Shown piece by piece: positions 1 through 7,946 of a DNA stretch of 47,636 nt; within the stretch, counting starts at the first letter, position 1; each line of letters begins with the position of its first letter. Under the pieces are notes generated by a model, which was given only the letters and a program-made list of their open reading frames with translations, did not search any database and was not told the DNA's origin. This stretch comes from UMGS902 sp045580835 (lineage in GTDB: Bacteria > Bacillota > Clostridia > Oscillospirales > CAG-272), in the NCBI GenBank assembly GCA_045580835.1, contig JAZNOM010000052.1:1-47636 (forward strand), read 5' to 3'. The position numbers and the translations under genes were made by a program.

Positions 1-711
1 CGCGGCAAACTATTGCTTCCTTTAGGATTAGGTATTGTTTTAATATTAGCTCCGCTTGCACCGTTTTTTATAATCGAAAACCCTTGGTTTTCATTTCGCG
101 GCACGGTGCCGAGTTTTATTGGAATTGCTCTTGTTATAGATGTTTTTGTAAGGCTTGTCACAAGCAATAAAAAGGGTTATATCGCTGTTTTTTCTTCTTT
201 GGTGGCATTTGTATTCTGCATATGTTCTGTGTCTGAAATCGCAGATTATCGTGCTACAACCGAAGCAGATATGAGAGTAGTTGGTACGGTTGCAAGTATT
301 GCGCCGGAACTTAAAGAAGAACAGCCTAACGGATGCAAAGTTGCGATTTTTAATATAGATGACCGATATGTAACAGAACTTAATTCATATTATCACGAGC
401 ATATTCATGGGGTTACCGAGTCGGCGTGGGCACTTACCGGTGCGGTAAGATGTTATAATGATGATGTGTTCGAGGCAATAACTTATGTTCCGATTTCGCT
501 TCGTGATGCGCCCACATATAAAAACTGGGAGTTTTCTACGAAATCTATTGGAACGATGCACGCGGTATATGTATATGATAATAAAGAAAACACGATTGAA
601 CGTCTTTCGGTTATTGCAAAAGACAACACATATGAGTTATACTATTCCGACGGTAAAAAATACGGAACGGTTGTCGAAAAAGATAATACGGGAATTTTTA
701 TTGAAGAATAA
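1..711 (+). CDS. Membrane protein of unknown function, 5' end outside the window
   Basis: The reading frame is open from the first base, so the gene probably starts upstream; a TTG at 13 is the first possible start inside the window. The visible protein opens with two or three hydrophobic segments, roughly residues 1-20, 30-47 and 56-75 counted from 13. A mostly polar domain of about 155 residues follows, which would face one side of the membrane as a unit. The polar part has no catalytic motif I recognise; it contains clusters such as YYHEH and ends in acidic residues. It stops just before the promoter and riboswitch of metK, so it belongs to an upstream transcript. No family is assigned. 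Confidence 0.6.
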   Translation, partial: RGKLLLPLGLGIVLILAPLAPFFIIENPWFSFRGTVPSFIGIALVIDVFVRLVTSNKKGYIAVFSSLVAFVFCICSVSEIADYRATTEADMRVVGTVASIAPELKEEQPNGCKVAIFNIDDRYVTELNSYYHEHIHGVTESAWALTGAVRCYNDDVFEAITYVPISLRDAPTYKNWEFSTKSIGTMHAVYVYDNKENTIERLSVIAKDNTYELYYSDGKKYGTVVEKDNTGIFIEE

Positions 712-723
712 TTGATAAAACTA

Positions 724-752
724 TTGCATATGTAGAAATTATGTGTTAAAAT
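724..752 (+). promoter_or_regulatory. Sigma-A-type promoter of the metK riboswitch transcript
   Basis: TTGCAT at 724-729 and TAAAAT at 747-752 are separated by exactly 17 bases. Transcription would start near 759, just ahead of the riboswitch aptamer. The upstream gene ends at 711, so nothing else needs to supply this transcript. Confidence 0.6.
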
Positions 753-774
753 GTCAATGTTGAATTAAATATTT

Positions 775-854
775 CTTATCAAGAGTGGCGGAGGGACTGG
801 CCCTGTGAAGCCCGGCAACCTACAGTTGTAAGGTGCTAAATCCTGAGAGATGAG
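775..854 (+). promoter_or_regulatory. SAM-I (S-box) riboswitch
   Basis: The conserved S-box blocks appear in order: an AGAG-GGCGGAGGGAC core at about 782-796, then GGCCC and GCCCGGCAACC at about 799-820, then AAGGTGCTAAATCC at about 830-843. The closing helix P1 is CTTATC (775-780) with GATGAG (849-854), which pairs with one G-U. SAM-I aptamers bind S-adenosylmethionine and normally switch genes off when it is plentiful. The intrinsic terminator right behind it and metK (SAM synthetase) downstream give a direct product-feedback loop. Confidence 0.95.
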
Positions 855-860
855 ATTTTC

Positions 861-888
861 GCCCTCGGGATATCCGGGGGCGTTTTTT
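861..888 (+). terminator. Riboswitch expression-platform terminator
   Basis: GCCCTCGG (861-868) pairs with CCGGGGGC (874-881) around a GATAT loop. One G and a run of six T follow at 883-888. It lies seven bases after the S-box P1 helix and 27 bases before the metK start. It should form when SAM is bound and end transcription before metK. Confidence 0.9.
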
Positions 889-914
889 ATGCCGCATTTT
901 AAAGGAGGAACAAA

Positions 915-2096
915 ATGAAAAAATACCTTTTTACTTCTGAATCCGTTACAGAGGGACATCCTGATAAAATCTGTGACAAAATTTCTGATGCTGTGCTTGA
1001 TGCTATGCTTGCGCAGGACCCTAACTCGCGTGTCGCTTGTGAAAGCTTTGCTACCACTGGCATCATTATGATTATGGGTGAGGTTACCACAAATGCGACT
1101 GTTGACGTTGCTGAAATTGCACGTGAAACTGTTCGCGAAATCGGTTATGATAATGCTGAATACGGCTTTGACTGCAATACTTGTGCAGTTGTAAGCTCTC
1201 TTCATAAGCAGTCTGCTGATATTGCACTTGGCGTAGACAAGTGTGCGGAGGCAAAAGCAGGCGAGCAGAGCGATGGACTTGATACCGGTGCGGGCGACCA
1301 AGGACTTATGTTTGGTTATGCTTGTACAGAAACAAAGGAGCTTATGCCTCTTCCGATTTCTCTTTCCCACAAGCTTGCGCTTCGTCTTACCGAGGTTAGA
1401 AAGAACGGCACACTTACATATCTCCGTCCTGACGGCAAAACACAGGTTACCGTTGAATATGTAGACGGTGAACCTGCAAGAGTAGATGCTATAGTCGTTT
1501 CTTCGCAGCATAGTGCAGATGTTAGCCTTGATCAGATTCGTGCAGATGTAATTGAACATGTTATTACTCCTATCATTCCTGCAAATATGATTGATGCTGA
1601 CACGAAGATTTTTGTTAACCCTACCGGACGCTTTGTTATCGGCGGTCCTATGGGTGATACCGGTCTTACCGGAAGAAAGATTATCGTTGATACTTACGGC
1701 GGATATTCGCGCCATGGCGGCGGAGCTTTCAGCGGTAAGGACCCGACCAAGGTAGACAGGAGTGCTTCTTACGCTGCAAGATACGTTGCAAAGAATGTTG
1801 TTGCAGCCGGACTTGCAACCAAGTGTGAAGTACAGCTTGCATATGCTATCGGTGTTGCAACCCCCGTTTCTGTAATGGTCGATACTTTCGGTACCGGTGT
1901 TGTTTCGGACGATGTTATTTCTAAAGTTGTTTGTGAAAAGGTTGACCTTCGTCCTGCAGCAATCATTAAGAAGTTTGATCTTCGCCGTCCTATTTATAAG
2001 CAGGTTGCGGCTTACGGACATATGGGTAGAGAAGACCTTGATATTCCGTGGGAAAAGACCGACCTTGCAGAAGAACTTAAGAGCGCAGTAAAATAA
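915..2096 (+). CDS. metK: S-adenosylmethionine synthetase (methionine adenosyltransferase)
   Basis: Makes S-adenosylmethionine from methionine and ATP, releasing phosphate and pyrophosphate; a cytosolic homotetramer in the family. The 393 residues match the usual length. The N-terminus has the family start TSESVTEGHPDKICD, the middle has GAGDQGLMFGYA, and the ATP/phosphate loop GGAFSGKDPTKVDRSA lies near residue 275. The C-terminal part keeps YAIGVATPVSV. Start ATG 915 has the SD AAAGGAGG at 900-907. Expression should be set by the SAM-I riboswitch immediately upstream. The product also supplies methyl donor for the TrmH and FkbM enzymes in this window. A long open frame on the opposite strand is a coding shadow. 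Confidence 0.98.
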   Translation: MKKYLFTSESVTEGHPDKICDKISDAVLDAMLAQDPNSRVACESFATTGIIMIMGEVTTNATVDVAEIARETVREIGYDNAEYGFDCNTCAVVSSLHKQSADIALGVDKCAEAKAGEQSDGLDTGAGDQGLMFGYACTETKELMPLPISLSHKLALRLTEVRKNGTLTYLRPDGKTQVTVEYVDGEPARVDAIVVSSQHSADVSLDQIRADVIEHVITPIIPANMIDADTKIFVNPTGRFVIGGPMGDTGLTGRKIIVDTYGGYSRHGGGAFSGKDPTKVDRSASYAARYVAKNVVAAGLATKCEVQLAYAIGVATPVSVMVDTFGTGVVSDDVISKVVCEKVDLRPAAIIKKFDLRRPIYKQVAAYGHMGREDLDIPWEKTDLAEELKSAVK

Positions 2097-2105
2097 ATTG
2101 ATTTA

Positions 2106-2141
2106 CCCCTGTTACAATTCCAACATATATTGTAACAGGGG
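2106..2141 (+). terminator. 13-bp perfect hairpin after metK overlapping the next ribosome-binding site
   Basis: CCCCTGTTACAAT (2106-2118) pairs perfectly with ATTGTAACAGGGG (2129-2141) around a ten-base loop. It ends 13 or more bases after the metK stop, where a terminator would sit, but it is followed by TGATTTTCG rather than a clean T run. The 3' arm contains AGGGG, the apparent SD of the next gene (GTG 2150). It may be a weak terminator, a translation-blocking hairpin, or both. Confidence 0.6.
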
Positions 2142-2149
2142 TGATTTTC

Positions 2150-2446
2150 GTGTATAATGATATTATACTGATTTTTTTATGTGTTTTTGCGGTTTATGGT
2201 GCGTATGCGATAATCAGGGAAATGGTTATGTTACTTTGCCGTAAAAGCAGAGTAGCTGCGGCTGTGCGGATATATTCGGATATGAGTGATGATGAGCAGA
2301 ATGATGCTATAATGCTTGTAGAGAATTATGTATGCTCTAACAGCTTTTTAGAACGCGCTCCTATTATTATTTGTGATAGTGAGAGTGCAGAACACTTGCA
2401 AAGATACGGATATGAGATTTACATAAGATATACGGAGGAAAAATGA
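2150..2446 (+). CDS. Small single-pass membrane protein, unknown function
   Basis: About 98 residues. Residues 5-23 are strongly hydrophobic (IILIFLCVFAVYGAYAI), followed by a positive cluster and a soluble, acidic domain of roughly 65 residues; this suggests an N-terminal anchor with the rest in the cytoplasm. GTG 2150 is preferred because AGGGG at 2137-2141 lies at normal spacing; GTG 2141 is also in frame but lies inside the hairpin. The stop overlaps the recD2 start as ATGA, so the two are probably translationally coupled. I do not recognise the family and infer no function beyond co-expression with recD2. Confidence 0.7.
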   Translation: MYNDIILIFLCVFAVYGAYAIIREMVMLLCRKSRVAAAVRIYSDMSDDEQNDAIMLVENYVCSNSFLERAPIIICDSESAEHLQRYGYEIYIRYTEEK

Positions 2447-4659
2447 CCGAGCAAAGGAATGTTATAACGGGTACTGTAGAGGCGGTAGTTTATCGAAATG
2501 ATACTAACGGCTATACGATACTGGAAGTGTATTCAGAAGAGCGAAAAGAAGTTGTAACTGTAGTTGGTACTATGCCGTTTGTCGGCGAGGGTGAGGCAAT
2601 CGAGATAAAGGGCGACTGGGTATTTCACAGTGAATACGGTAAGCAGTTTCGCGCCGACACTTTTGAAAAAACTCTTCCTAAAGACACAAATGCCATTTTA
2701 AAATACCTTTCCTCCGGTATTGTTAAAGGCGTAGGGCCGAAAACGGCAGCAAAAATTGTAGAAAGATATGGGGCCGATACTCTCGAGGTTATGGCGGAGC
2801 ATCCTGAATGGCTTGCGGATTTTAAAGGGATTACCGCCAGAAAAGCTCTTGAAATCAGCGAGCAGGTGCGCAAGCAGACAACTTTTTATAAGCTTTTTGA
2901 TTTTTGCCGCGACCGTTTCCCAATGACAGTTGCGCTTCGCATACATAATGCATACGGTGATAATGCCATTGAAATGTTGAGGCGCAATCCGTATAAGCTT
3001 TGCGGCGAAATCGACGGTTATACTTTCGCAGCCGCAGACGCTATTGCTATTGAAAACGGTTATGATGCAGAAGGCAGAGAACGCGTTTTGGGCGCAACGG
3101 TGCAGGTGTTAAAACGCGCATGCCAAAACGGCGGTCATGCTGGACTTCCTGTTAAAATTGTGATAAAAGAGGTAGCCGAACTTATAAATATTGATGCAAA
3201 GATTGTTGCAGAATTTGAAAAAGACTTTGCTATTTGCGGCGAAATTGGCTATTTGCAGCGTGAAGAAGGCGCACTTCTTTACATCAATGAATTTCTTGCT
3301 ACAGAACGCGGAATCGTCAGAAATTTGCGGCATATTGATGCAGGGTGTATCAGATATGATTTAAGCGATATGGAGCCCCTTATTCGCCGTGTTGAAATCG
3401 AAAGCGGTATTCAGTTTGCGCCGGAGCAACGTAGTGCTATATTTACCGCAGCGGAAAGTGGCGTTACAGTTGTAACAGGCGGTCCCGGAACCGGAAAGAC
3501 TACAATTATTAAAGCATTGATTCGAATATACGAAAGCATGGGATGCGATGTGGCTCTTGCGGCTCCTACCGGCAGAGCGGCAAAGAGGATGTCGGAGGCT
3601 ACAGCTCATGAAGCTAAAACCATACATCGCTTGCTTGAAGTTGAGTATTGCGACGATGAGGGCGGTACCTCGATATTTGCACGTAATGAACGCAATCTGT
3701 TGGAAGAGGATATTATCATAATTGATGAAGCTTCCATGATTGATATGTTTTTGATGCACTCTTTGCTGCGAGCAATTCGTCCCGGCACACGATTTGTTTT
3801 AATCGGTGACTGCGATCAGCTTCCGAGTGTTGGCGCCGGAAATGTTTTGCAGGATATAATTGATAGTGGAATCTTCAATACGGTTCGCCTTACCGAGGTG
3901 TTCAGGCAGGGCAAAGAAAGCTTGATAGTTACAAATGCCCACATGATTAACCGTGGCGAAAAGCCTGTACTGGATAAACACGATATGGACTTTTTCTTTA
4001 TGCACCGAGAACACGCTGACAGCATTTTAAATACCGTAGTAGACTTATGCATCAACCGCTTGCCTAAAAAATACGGTTTTAGCGCATTTGACCGCATACA
4101 GATAATTACACCGACAAAAAAAGGCGGTGCAGGTACAGAGTCACTCAACCGTATTTTACAACAGCAGTTAAACCCGCATTCTCCCACGAAATGTGAAAAA
4201 AAGTACGGAGAAGTTATATTTCGCGAGGGTGATAAGGTTATGCAGGTGCGTAACAACTATGACCTTGTGTGGATAGAAGGTGGAAAAGAACGATTCGGTA
4301 TTTATAATGGTGACATCGGCATTGTTCAAAAAATCGTTGAGAATAAAGGGCATATGGTTATTGATTTCGATGGAAGGGAAGTGCAGTATTCGTTTGAGTT
4401 TTTAGCCGACCTTGAACATGCATATGCTATAACTGTACATAAAAGTCAGGGCAGCGAATACCCGATTGTACTAATGCCGATTACCGATTTTGCACCGATG
4501 CTTATGACCAGAAATTTGATATATACTGCAGTTACACGCGCTAAAGGAATGGTAATATTGGTCGGACGGGAGTCGTCGCTTATGCAGATGATTGAGAATA
4601 AACAAGAAAATTTGCGATACACAGGTCTTAAAACGCTGCTCGGAAGTAAAAATGCATAA
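2443..4659 (+). CDS. recD2: RecD2-type ATP-dependent DNA helicase
   Basis: A superfamily 1B 5'-3' DNA helicase involved in repair and replication-fork maintenance. At 738 residues it has the long N-terminal region (about 340 residues, with helix-hairpin-helix-like GVGPKTAAKIVERYG near 90) that marks RecD2 rather than RecBCD-associated RecD, and no recB or recC is nearby. Walker A GGPGTGKTT is near 346 and Walker B IIIIDEASMID near 423. The GDCDQLPSVGAGN motif follows near 455, VFRQ near 485, and the C-terminal helicase motif VHKSQGSEYP near 665. Start ATG 2443 follows GGAGGAAAA and overlaps the upstream stop by four bases. The 3' end overlaps the comF gene. Confidence 0.95.
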   Translation: MTEQRNVITGTVEAVVYRNDTNGYTILEVYSEERKEVVTVVGTMPFVGEGEAIEIKGDWVFHSEYGKQFRADTFEKTLPKDTNAILKYLSSGIVKGVGPKTAAKIVERYGADTLEVMAEHPEWLADFKGITARKALEISEQVRKQTTFYKLFDFCRDRFPMTVALRIHNAYGDNAIEMLRRNPYKLCGEIDGYTFAAADAIAIENGYDAEGRERVLGATVQVLKRACQNGGHAGLPVKIVIKEVAELINIDAKIVAEFEKDFAICGEIGYLQREEGALLYINEFLATERGIVRNLRHIDAGCIRYDLSDMEPLIRRVEIESGIQFAPEQRSAIFTAAESGVTVVTGGPGTGKTTIIKALIRIYESMGCDVALAAPTGRAAKRMSEATAHEAKTIHRLLEVEYCDDEGGTSIFARNERNLLEEDIIIIDEASMIDMFLMHSLLRAIRPGTRFVLIGDCDQLPSVGAGNVLQDIIDSGIFNTVRLTEVFRQGKESLIVTNAHMINRGEKPVLDKHDMDFFFMHREHADSILNTVVDLCINRLPKKYGFSAFDRIQIITPTKKGGAGTESLNRILQQQLNPHSPTKCEKKYGEVIFREGDKVMQVRNNYDLVWIEGGKERFGIYNGDIGIVQKIVENKGHMVIDFDGREVQYSFEFLADLEHAYAITVHKSQGSEYPIVLMPITDFAPMLMTRNLIYTAVTRAKGMVILVGRESSLMQMIENKQENLRYTGLKTLLGSKNA

Positions 4660-5392
4660 AATATTTGAAAGATTTTTAGATTTTCCGTTTGTTCCAAAAT
4701 GCGGCGGATGCCGATGCCGTATGGACAAAACAGATAATGGACTTTGTAAGCGGTGTAAAACTATATATGAAGATGAGCGCGCAGAGTATTGCGACTTTTG
4801 CGGCATGGAGGTTGCAATTTGTAATTGCATACCGCCCAATCTCTTGGTAAATGGGTGTTATGATTATCGTAAACTTGTATTTTATAAGCCAAGTGATGAA
4901 AAAACTCCAATGAGAAATATGATTTACGGTGTTAAACGCGGATACAATCTCGCACTTATAAGGTTCTTCGCGAAAGAAATGTTGGATATAAACAAAGATG
5001 AACCCCTTGAGGACATTGTCGTAACATATGCACCGCGTTCGCACAACGCCGTAAAAGAATACGGATATGACCAAGCTAAGTTGCTTGCAAAATACTATGC
5101 AAAGTTCGGTAACTATGAGTTTAAGAGTTTAATAAAAAGGAAACTGAAGTTTAAAGAAAAAGAGCAAAAGCTTTTAAACTATCGTCAACGTGCTAAAAAT
5201 GTAAAAGGTGTTTTTGCTATACGCAATAATAATGCGATTTACGGAAAAACCGTGGTTTTGATTGATGATGTCGTTACAAGCGGTGCGACTGTAGGCGAAT
5301 GTGTGGATATGCTATATGCTGCAGGAGCAAAAAATGTTATTTGCCGCAGCATAGCATATACTTACCGAAAGAATAAGAATAAAAATGATTGA
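4652..5392 (+). CDS. comF: ComF family phosphoribosyltransferase-like protein
   Basis: A cytosolic protein of 246 residues. ComF proteins are linked to DNA uptake and processing of incoming single strands in competent bacteria, and are widely kept in bacteria not known to be competent. The N-terminus has two cysteine clusters of zinc-ribbon type (CGGCRC with CKRC, then CDFC with CNC). The C-terminus carries the phosphoribosyltransferase signature VVLIDDVVTSGAT near 210. ATG 4652 is chosen: it overlaps the recD2 stop by eight bases, follows GGAAG, and puts the zinc cluster at the usual distance. An in-frame ATG at 4592 would add 20 unconserved residues inside recD2. Co-transcription with recD2 is likely. 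Confidence 0.88.
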   Translation: MHKIFERFLDFPFVPKCGGCRCRMDKTDNGLCKRCKTIYEDERAEYCDFCGMEVAICNCIPPNLLVNGCYDYRKLVFYKPSDEKTPMRNMIYGVKRGYNLALIRFFAKEMLDINKDEPLEDIVVTYAPRSHNAVKEYGYDQAKLLAKYYAKFGNYEFKSLIKRKLKFKEKEQKLLNYRQRAKNVKGVFAIRNNNAIYGKTVVLIDDVVTSGATVGECVDMLYAAGAKNVICRSIAYTYRKNKNKND

Positions 5393-5417
5393 TTTTGTTG
5401 ATTTGTTGTGATACAAT
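5389..5417 (+). promoter_or_regulatory. Sigma-A-type promoter of mreB
   Basis: TTGATT at 5389-5394 and TACAAT at 5412-5417 are 17 bases apart. The -35 overlaps the comF stop codon. mreB begins 44 bases downstream and has its own terminator, so it is probably transcribed alone. Confidence 0.6.
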
Positions 5418-5460
5418 AAATCTGTATGTTATATTGCACCGAAAGGAATGTACATAGTAA

Positions 5461-6483
5461 ATGAGTCGAGATATTGGTATTGACCTTGGTACTGCTACGG
5501 TGCTTGTGTATGTAAAAGGAAAAGGGATAGTTCTTGAAGAACCTTCAGTTGTTGCAATAGATAAGCTTACCGAAAAGGTTATTTGTGTTGGCAGAGATGC
5601 GCAACAAATGCTTGGCAGAGCGCCAAGTAACATTGAGGTAGTAAGACCGCTTCGTGACGGCGTAATCAGCCGATATGAGGTTACATTGCAGATGTTAAGG
5701 CATTTTCTTAACAAGGCTTGCGGAGGTTCGCTTTTCCGACCCAGAATAATGGTTTGTGTACCAAGCGGCATTACAGAGGTTGAAGAACGTGCGGTTATTG
5801 ATGCTGCCAATCAGGCAGGCGCACGAAAAACATATTTGATAGAGGAGCCTGTTGCGGCGGCTTTGGGTGCTGATATTGATATTTCAATGCCAAACGGCAA
5901 TTTGATTGTAGATATCGGAGGAGGCACAACGGACATAGCTTTGATTTCGCTTGATAATACGGTTGTCACCGAATCCGTTAAAGTTGGCGGTGACAAGTTT
6001 GATGAGGCGATTATCAGATACATAAGAAGAAAATACGGGGTGCTCATAGGAGAACGCACTGCCGAAGAAGTAAAACTTCATATTGGCTCTGCTACTCCTC
6101 GTCCTGAAGAAAAGTATATTGATATAAAGGGACGTTGTTTGTCGCAAGGTCTTCCCAAGGCTATCAGAATTTGTTCTTCGGAAATGGTTGCGGCACTTGA
6201 TGAGCCTATTTCTGTAATACTTGAGGCCGTTTGTTCTGTTGTAGAACGAACTCCCCCCGAACTTGTTGGCGATGTTTTGGCTAACGGAATCGTAATGACA
6301 GGCGGCGGAAGCTTGTTGTACGGATTGGATTATAGAATTTTCAAAGCTACCGGCATAAAAACGCGTGTTGCTAAAAATGCAGTACAGTGTGTTGCACGGG
6401 GGACCGGAAAAGCGCTTGAAAACTTAACAAGAACTGCAGATGGCTCATTAAGACTTTCTAAAACACGGCAGGAAACATTTTAA
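5461..6483 (+). CDS. mreB: MreB/Mbl-type rod-shape actin homologue
   Basis: A bacterial actin that forms membrane-associated filaments and guides the peptidoglycan elongation machinery. The 340 residues match the family. It starts IGIDLGTATVLVY (phosphate 1 loop), has VCVPSGITEVEERAV near 100, LIEEPVAAALGA near 125, the phosphate 2 motif VDIGGGTTDIA near 150, and the adenosine motif IVMTGGGSLLYGLD near 278. The AAAGGA at 5442-5447 is 13 bases from ATG 5461, longer than usual. No mreC or mreD is adjacent, so this may be a stand-alone Mbl/MreBH-type paralogue; sequence alone does not separate these. Confidence 0.93.
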   Translation: MSRDIGIDLGTATVLVYVKGKGIVLEEPSVVAIDKLTEKVICVGRDAQQMLGRAPSNIEVVRPLRDGVISRYEVTLQMLRHFLNKACGGSLFRPRIMVCVPSGITEVEERAVIDAANQAGARKTYLIEEPVAAALGADIDISMPNGNLIVDIGGGTTDIALISLDNTVVTESVKVGGDKFDEAIIRYIRRKYGVLIGERTAEEVKLHIGSATPRPEEKYIDIKGRCLSQGLPKAIRICSSEMVAALDEPISVILEAVCSVVERTPPELVGDVLANGIVMTGGGSLLYGLDYRIFKATGIKTRVAKNAVQCVARGTGKALENLTRTADGSLRLSKTRQETF

Positions 6484-6513
6484 AAAAGTGAACGCATTGC
6501 CGTTCACTTTTTC
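6483..6513 (+). terminator. Rho-independent terminator after mreB
   Basis: AAAAAGTGAACG (6483-6494) pairs perfectly with CGTTCACTTTTT (6501-6512) around a CATTGC loop; the stem begins at the last base of the mreB stop. The 3' T run provides the U tract. Confidence 0.9.
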
Positions 6514-6524
6514 TATTTTGAACT

Positions 6525-7937
6525 ATGATGAAAACGGGAATTTTGAGAAAAATATTTTCAACTGAATATATGGTAAAGCCAAGGGAGAGGCTTGGTGAAC
6601 TTCCTAAAAGCGGTGAGGCGTATTCATCTTTTGTTAAAATTGCTTGGCCGGCAATGATTGAATCCTTATTTGTTGCAATGGCAAGCTTTATCGACGGTAT
6701 GATGGTAAGCCGAGCGAGCGACACTGCGGTTGCGGCAGTAGGCGTGACAACACAGCCACGCATGATTTTTTATATTATGTTTTTTGCGATAAGCGCATCT
6801 ACAGTGGCTGTAGTAAGTCGCAGATATGGTGAGAAGCGAAGCGAAGCTGCCAGCCGATGTGCGGCGCAGAATTTAAGCATAAGTGTTATCGTGGCGATAA
6901 TTGAAGGCATAATTGCTTTTTCTGTTGCCCGTCCTCTTTTGTTTTTTGCAGGTGCGCAGAGTGACACCATAGCTGAAGCGATGATATATTTTAAAATATC
7001 CGTCGTTGGTATGTTCTTCTATTCATTCAGTTGCGTTCTCAACGCAGCTCAACGCGGTACCGGCAGAACAAAAATTACAATGCGTTCTTCTATGGTTGGC
7101 AATCTGTTAAATGTTGTACTTAACTATTTCTTGATAAACGGCATTTGGTTATTTCCAAAACTTGGTGTGAAAGGTGCTGCAATTGCTACGCTTTGCGGCA
7201 ATATTTGTTCGTTTTTGATTTCGTTGTTCTCATACTTCGGAAAAAGTTCTTATTTGAAACTGCATTTGCCGTATTTCTTTAAATTTGAGCGTGAAACCGT
7301 GAACGCACTTATACATGTAGGCTGCGGAGCAGGAGTTGAACAGGTCTTTATGCGTGCAGGTATGTTTATGTTTGCAAAGGTTGTTGCAGATCTTGGCACT
7401 GATGCTATGACCACGCATCAGATTTGCATGAACATAATCAACCTATCTTTTGCATGCGGAGACGGTCTGAGCGCAGCGGCTGCTGCGATGGTTGGACAAA
7501 ATCTGGGGCGCGGACGCGGAGATATATCGCTTATGTACGGAAAGGTTGCGCAACGAATTGCTTGGGGCTTTTCTGCAATGTTGTTTGCTTTGTTCACGCT
7601 GGGCGGTGAATTTTTAATGCGACTGTTCTCAAGCGATACTGCGGTAATCGAAGAAGGAATAAACATACTTGTAATAGTTGCGTTCGTCAGCCTTGCGCAG
7701 GTTTCGCAGGTTATATTCACCGGTTCACTTCGCGGCGCCGGCGATACAAAATTTAATGCAGTGGTTTCGTTCTTCAGCATCGACATTGTAAGACCGACTC
7801 TTGCTTTTGTTCTTTGTCATATTTTTAAAATCGGTGTTATTGGCGCATGGTTTGCATTAATGCTCGATCAGTATACCAGATTCATTTGTGTAACTGTGCA
7901 TTTTTATCGCGGAAAATGGCGTAATATCAAACTATAG
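6525..7937 (+). CDS. MATE family multidrug/toxin efflux protein
   Basis: An inner-membrane exporter that expels drugs or metabolites in exchange for Na+ or H+. The 470 residues contain about twelve hydrophobic segments in two similar halves, as in MATE transporters. The N-terminal half has the typical IAWPAMIESLFVAMASFIDGMM opening (shortened here to the family pattern P-x6-F-x-D-M), and GAGVEQVFMRAG opens the second half near residue 266. The start is uncertain: ATG 6525 has no visible SD, and ATG 6528 and 6570 are also in frame. It sits 12 bases behind the mreB terminator with no obvious promoter of its own. Substrate cannot be predicted. Confidence 0.9.
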   Translation: MMKTGILRKIFSTEYMVKPRERLGELPKSGEAYSSFVKIAWPAMIESLFVAMASFIDGMMVSRASDTAVAAVGVTTQPRMIFYIMFFAISASTVAVVSRRYGEKRSEAASRCAAQNLSISVIVAIIEGIIAFSVARPLLFFAGAQSDTIAEAMIYFKISVVGMFFYSFSCVLNAAQRGTGRTKITMRSSMVGNLLNVVLNYFLINGIWLFPKLGVKGAAIATLCGNICSFLISLFSYFGKSSYLKLHLPYFFKFERETVNALIHVGCGAGVEQVFMRAGMFMFAKVVADLGTDAMTTHQICMNIINLSFACGDGLSAAAAAMVGQNLGRGRGDISLMYGKVAQRIAWGFSAMLFALFTLGGEFLMRLFSSDTAVIEEGINILVIVAFVSLAQVSQVIFTGSLRGAGDTKFNAVVSFFSIDIVRPTLAFVLCHIFKIGVIGAWFALMLDQYTRFICVTVHFYRGKWRNIKL

Positions 7938-7946
7938 CGAGGAAAT

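Noticed and set aside
765..2021. A 418-codon open frame on the minus strand opposite metK
   Set aside because: It covers the riboswitch and almost all of metK, has no SD and no recognisable domain; it arises from metK codon usage.
4592..4651. A longer comF reading frame beginning at ATG 4592
   Set aside because: It would overlap recD2 by 68 bases, has no SD and adds residues not typical for the family.
5446..5453. ATGTACAT palindrome between the mreB SD and start as a third SD-hairpin-start case
   Set aside because: The palindrome has no loop and cannot form a local hairpin, so it does not match the lon and topA layout.
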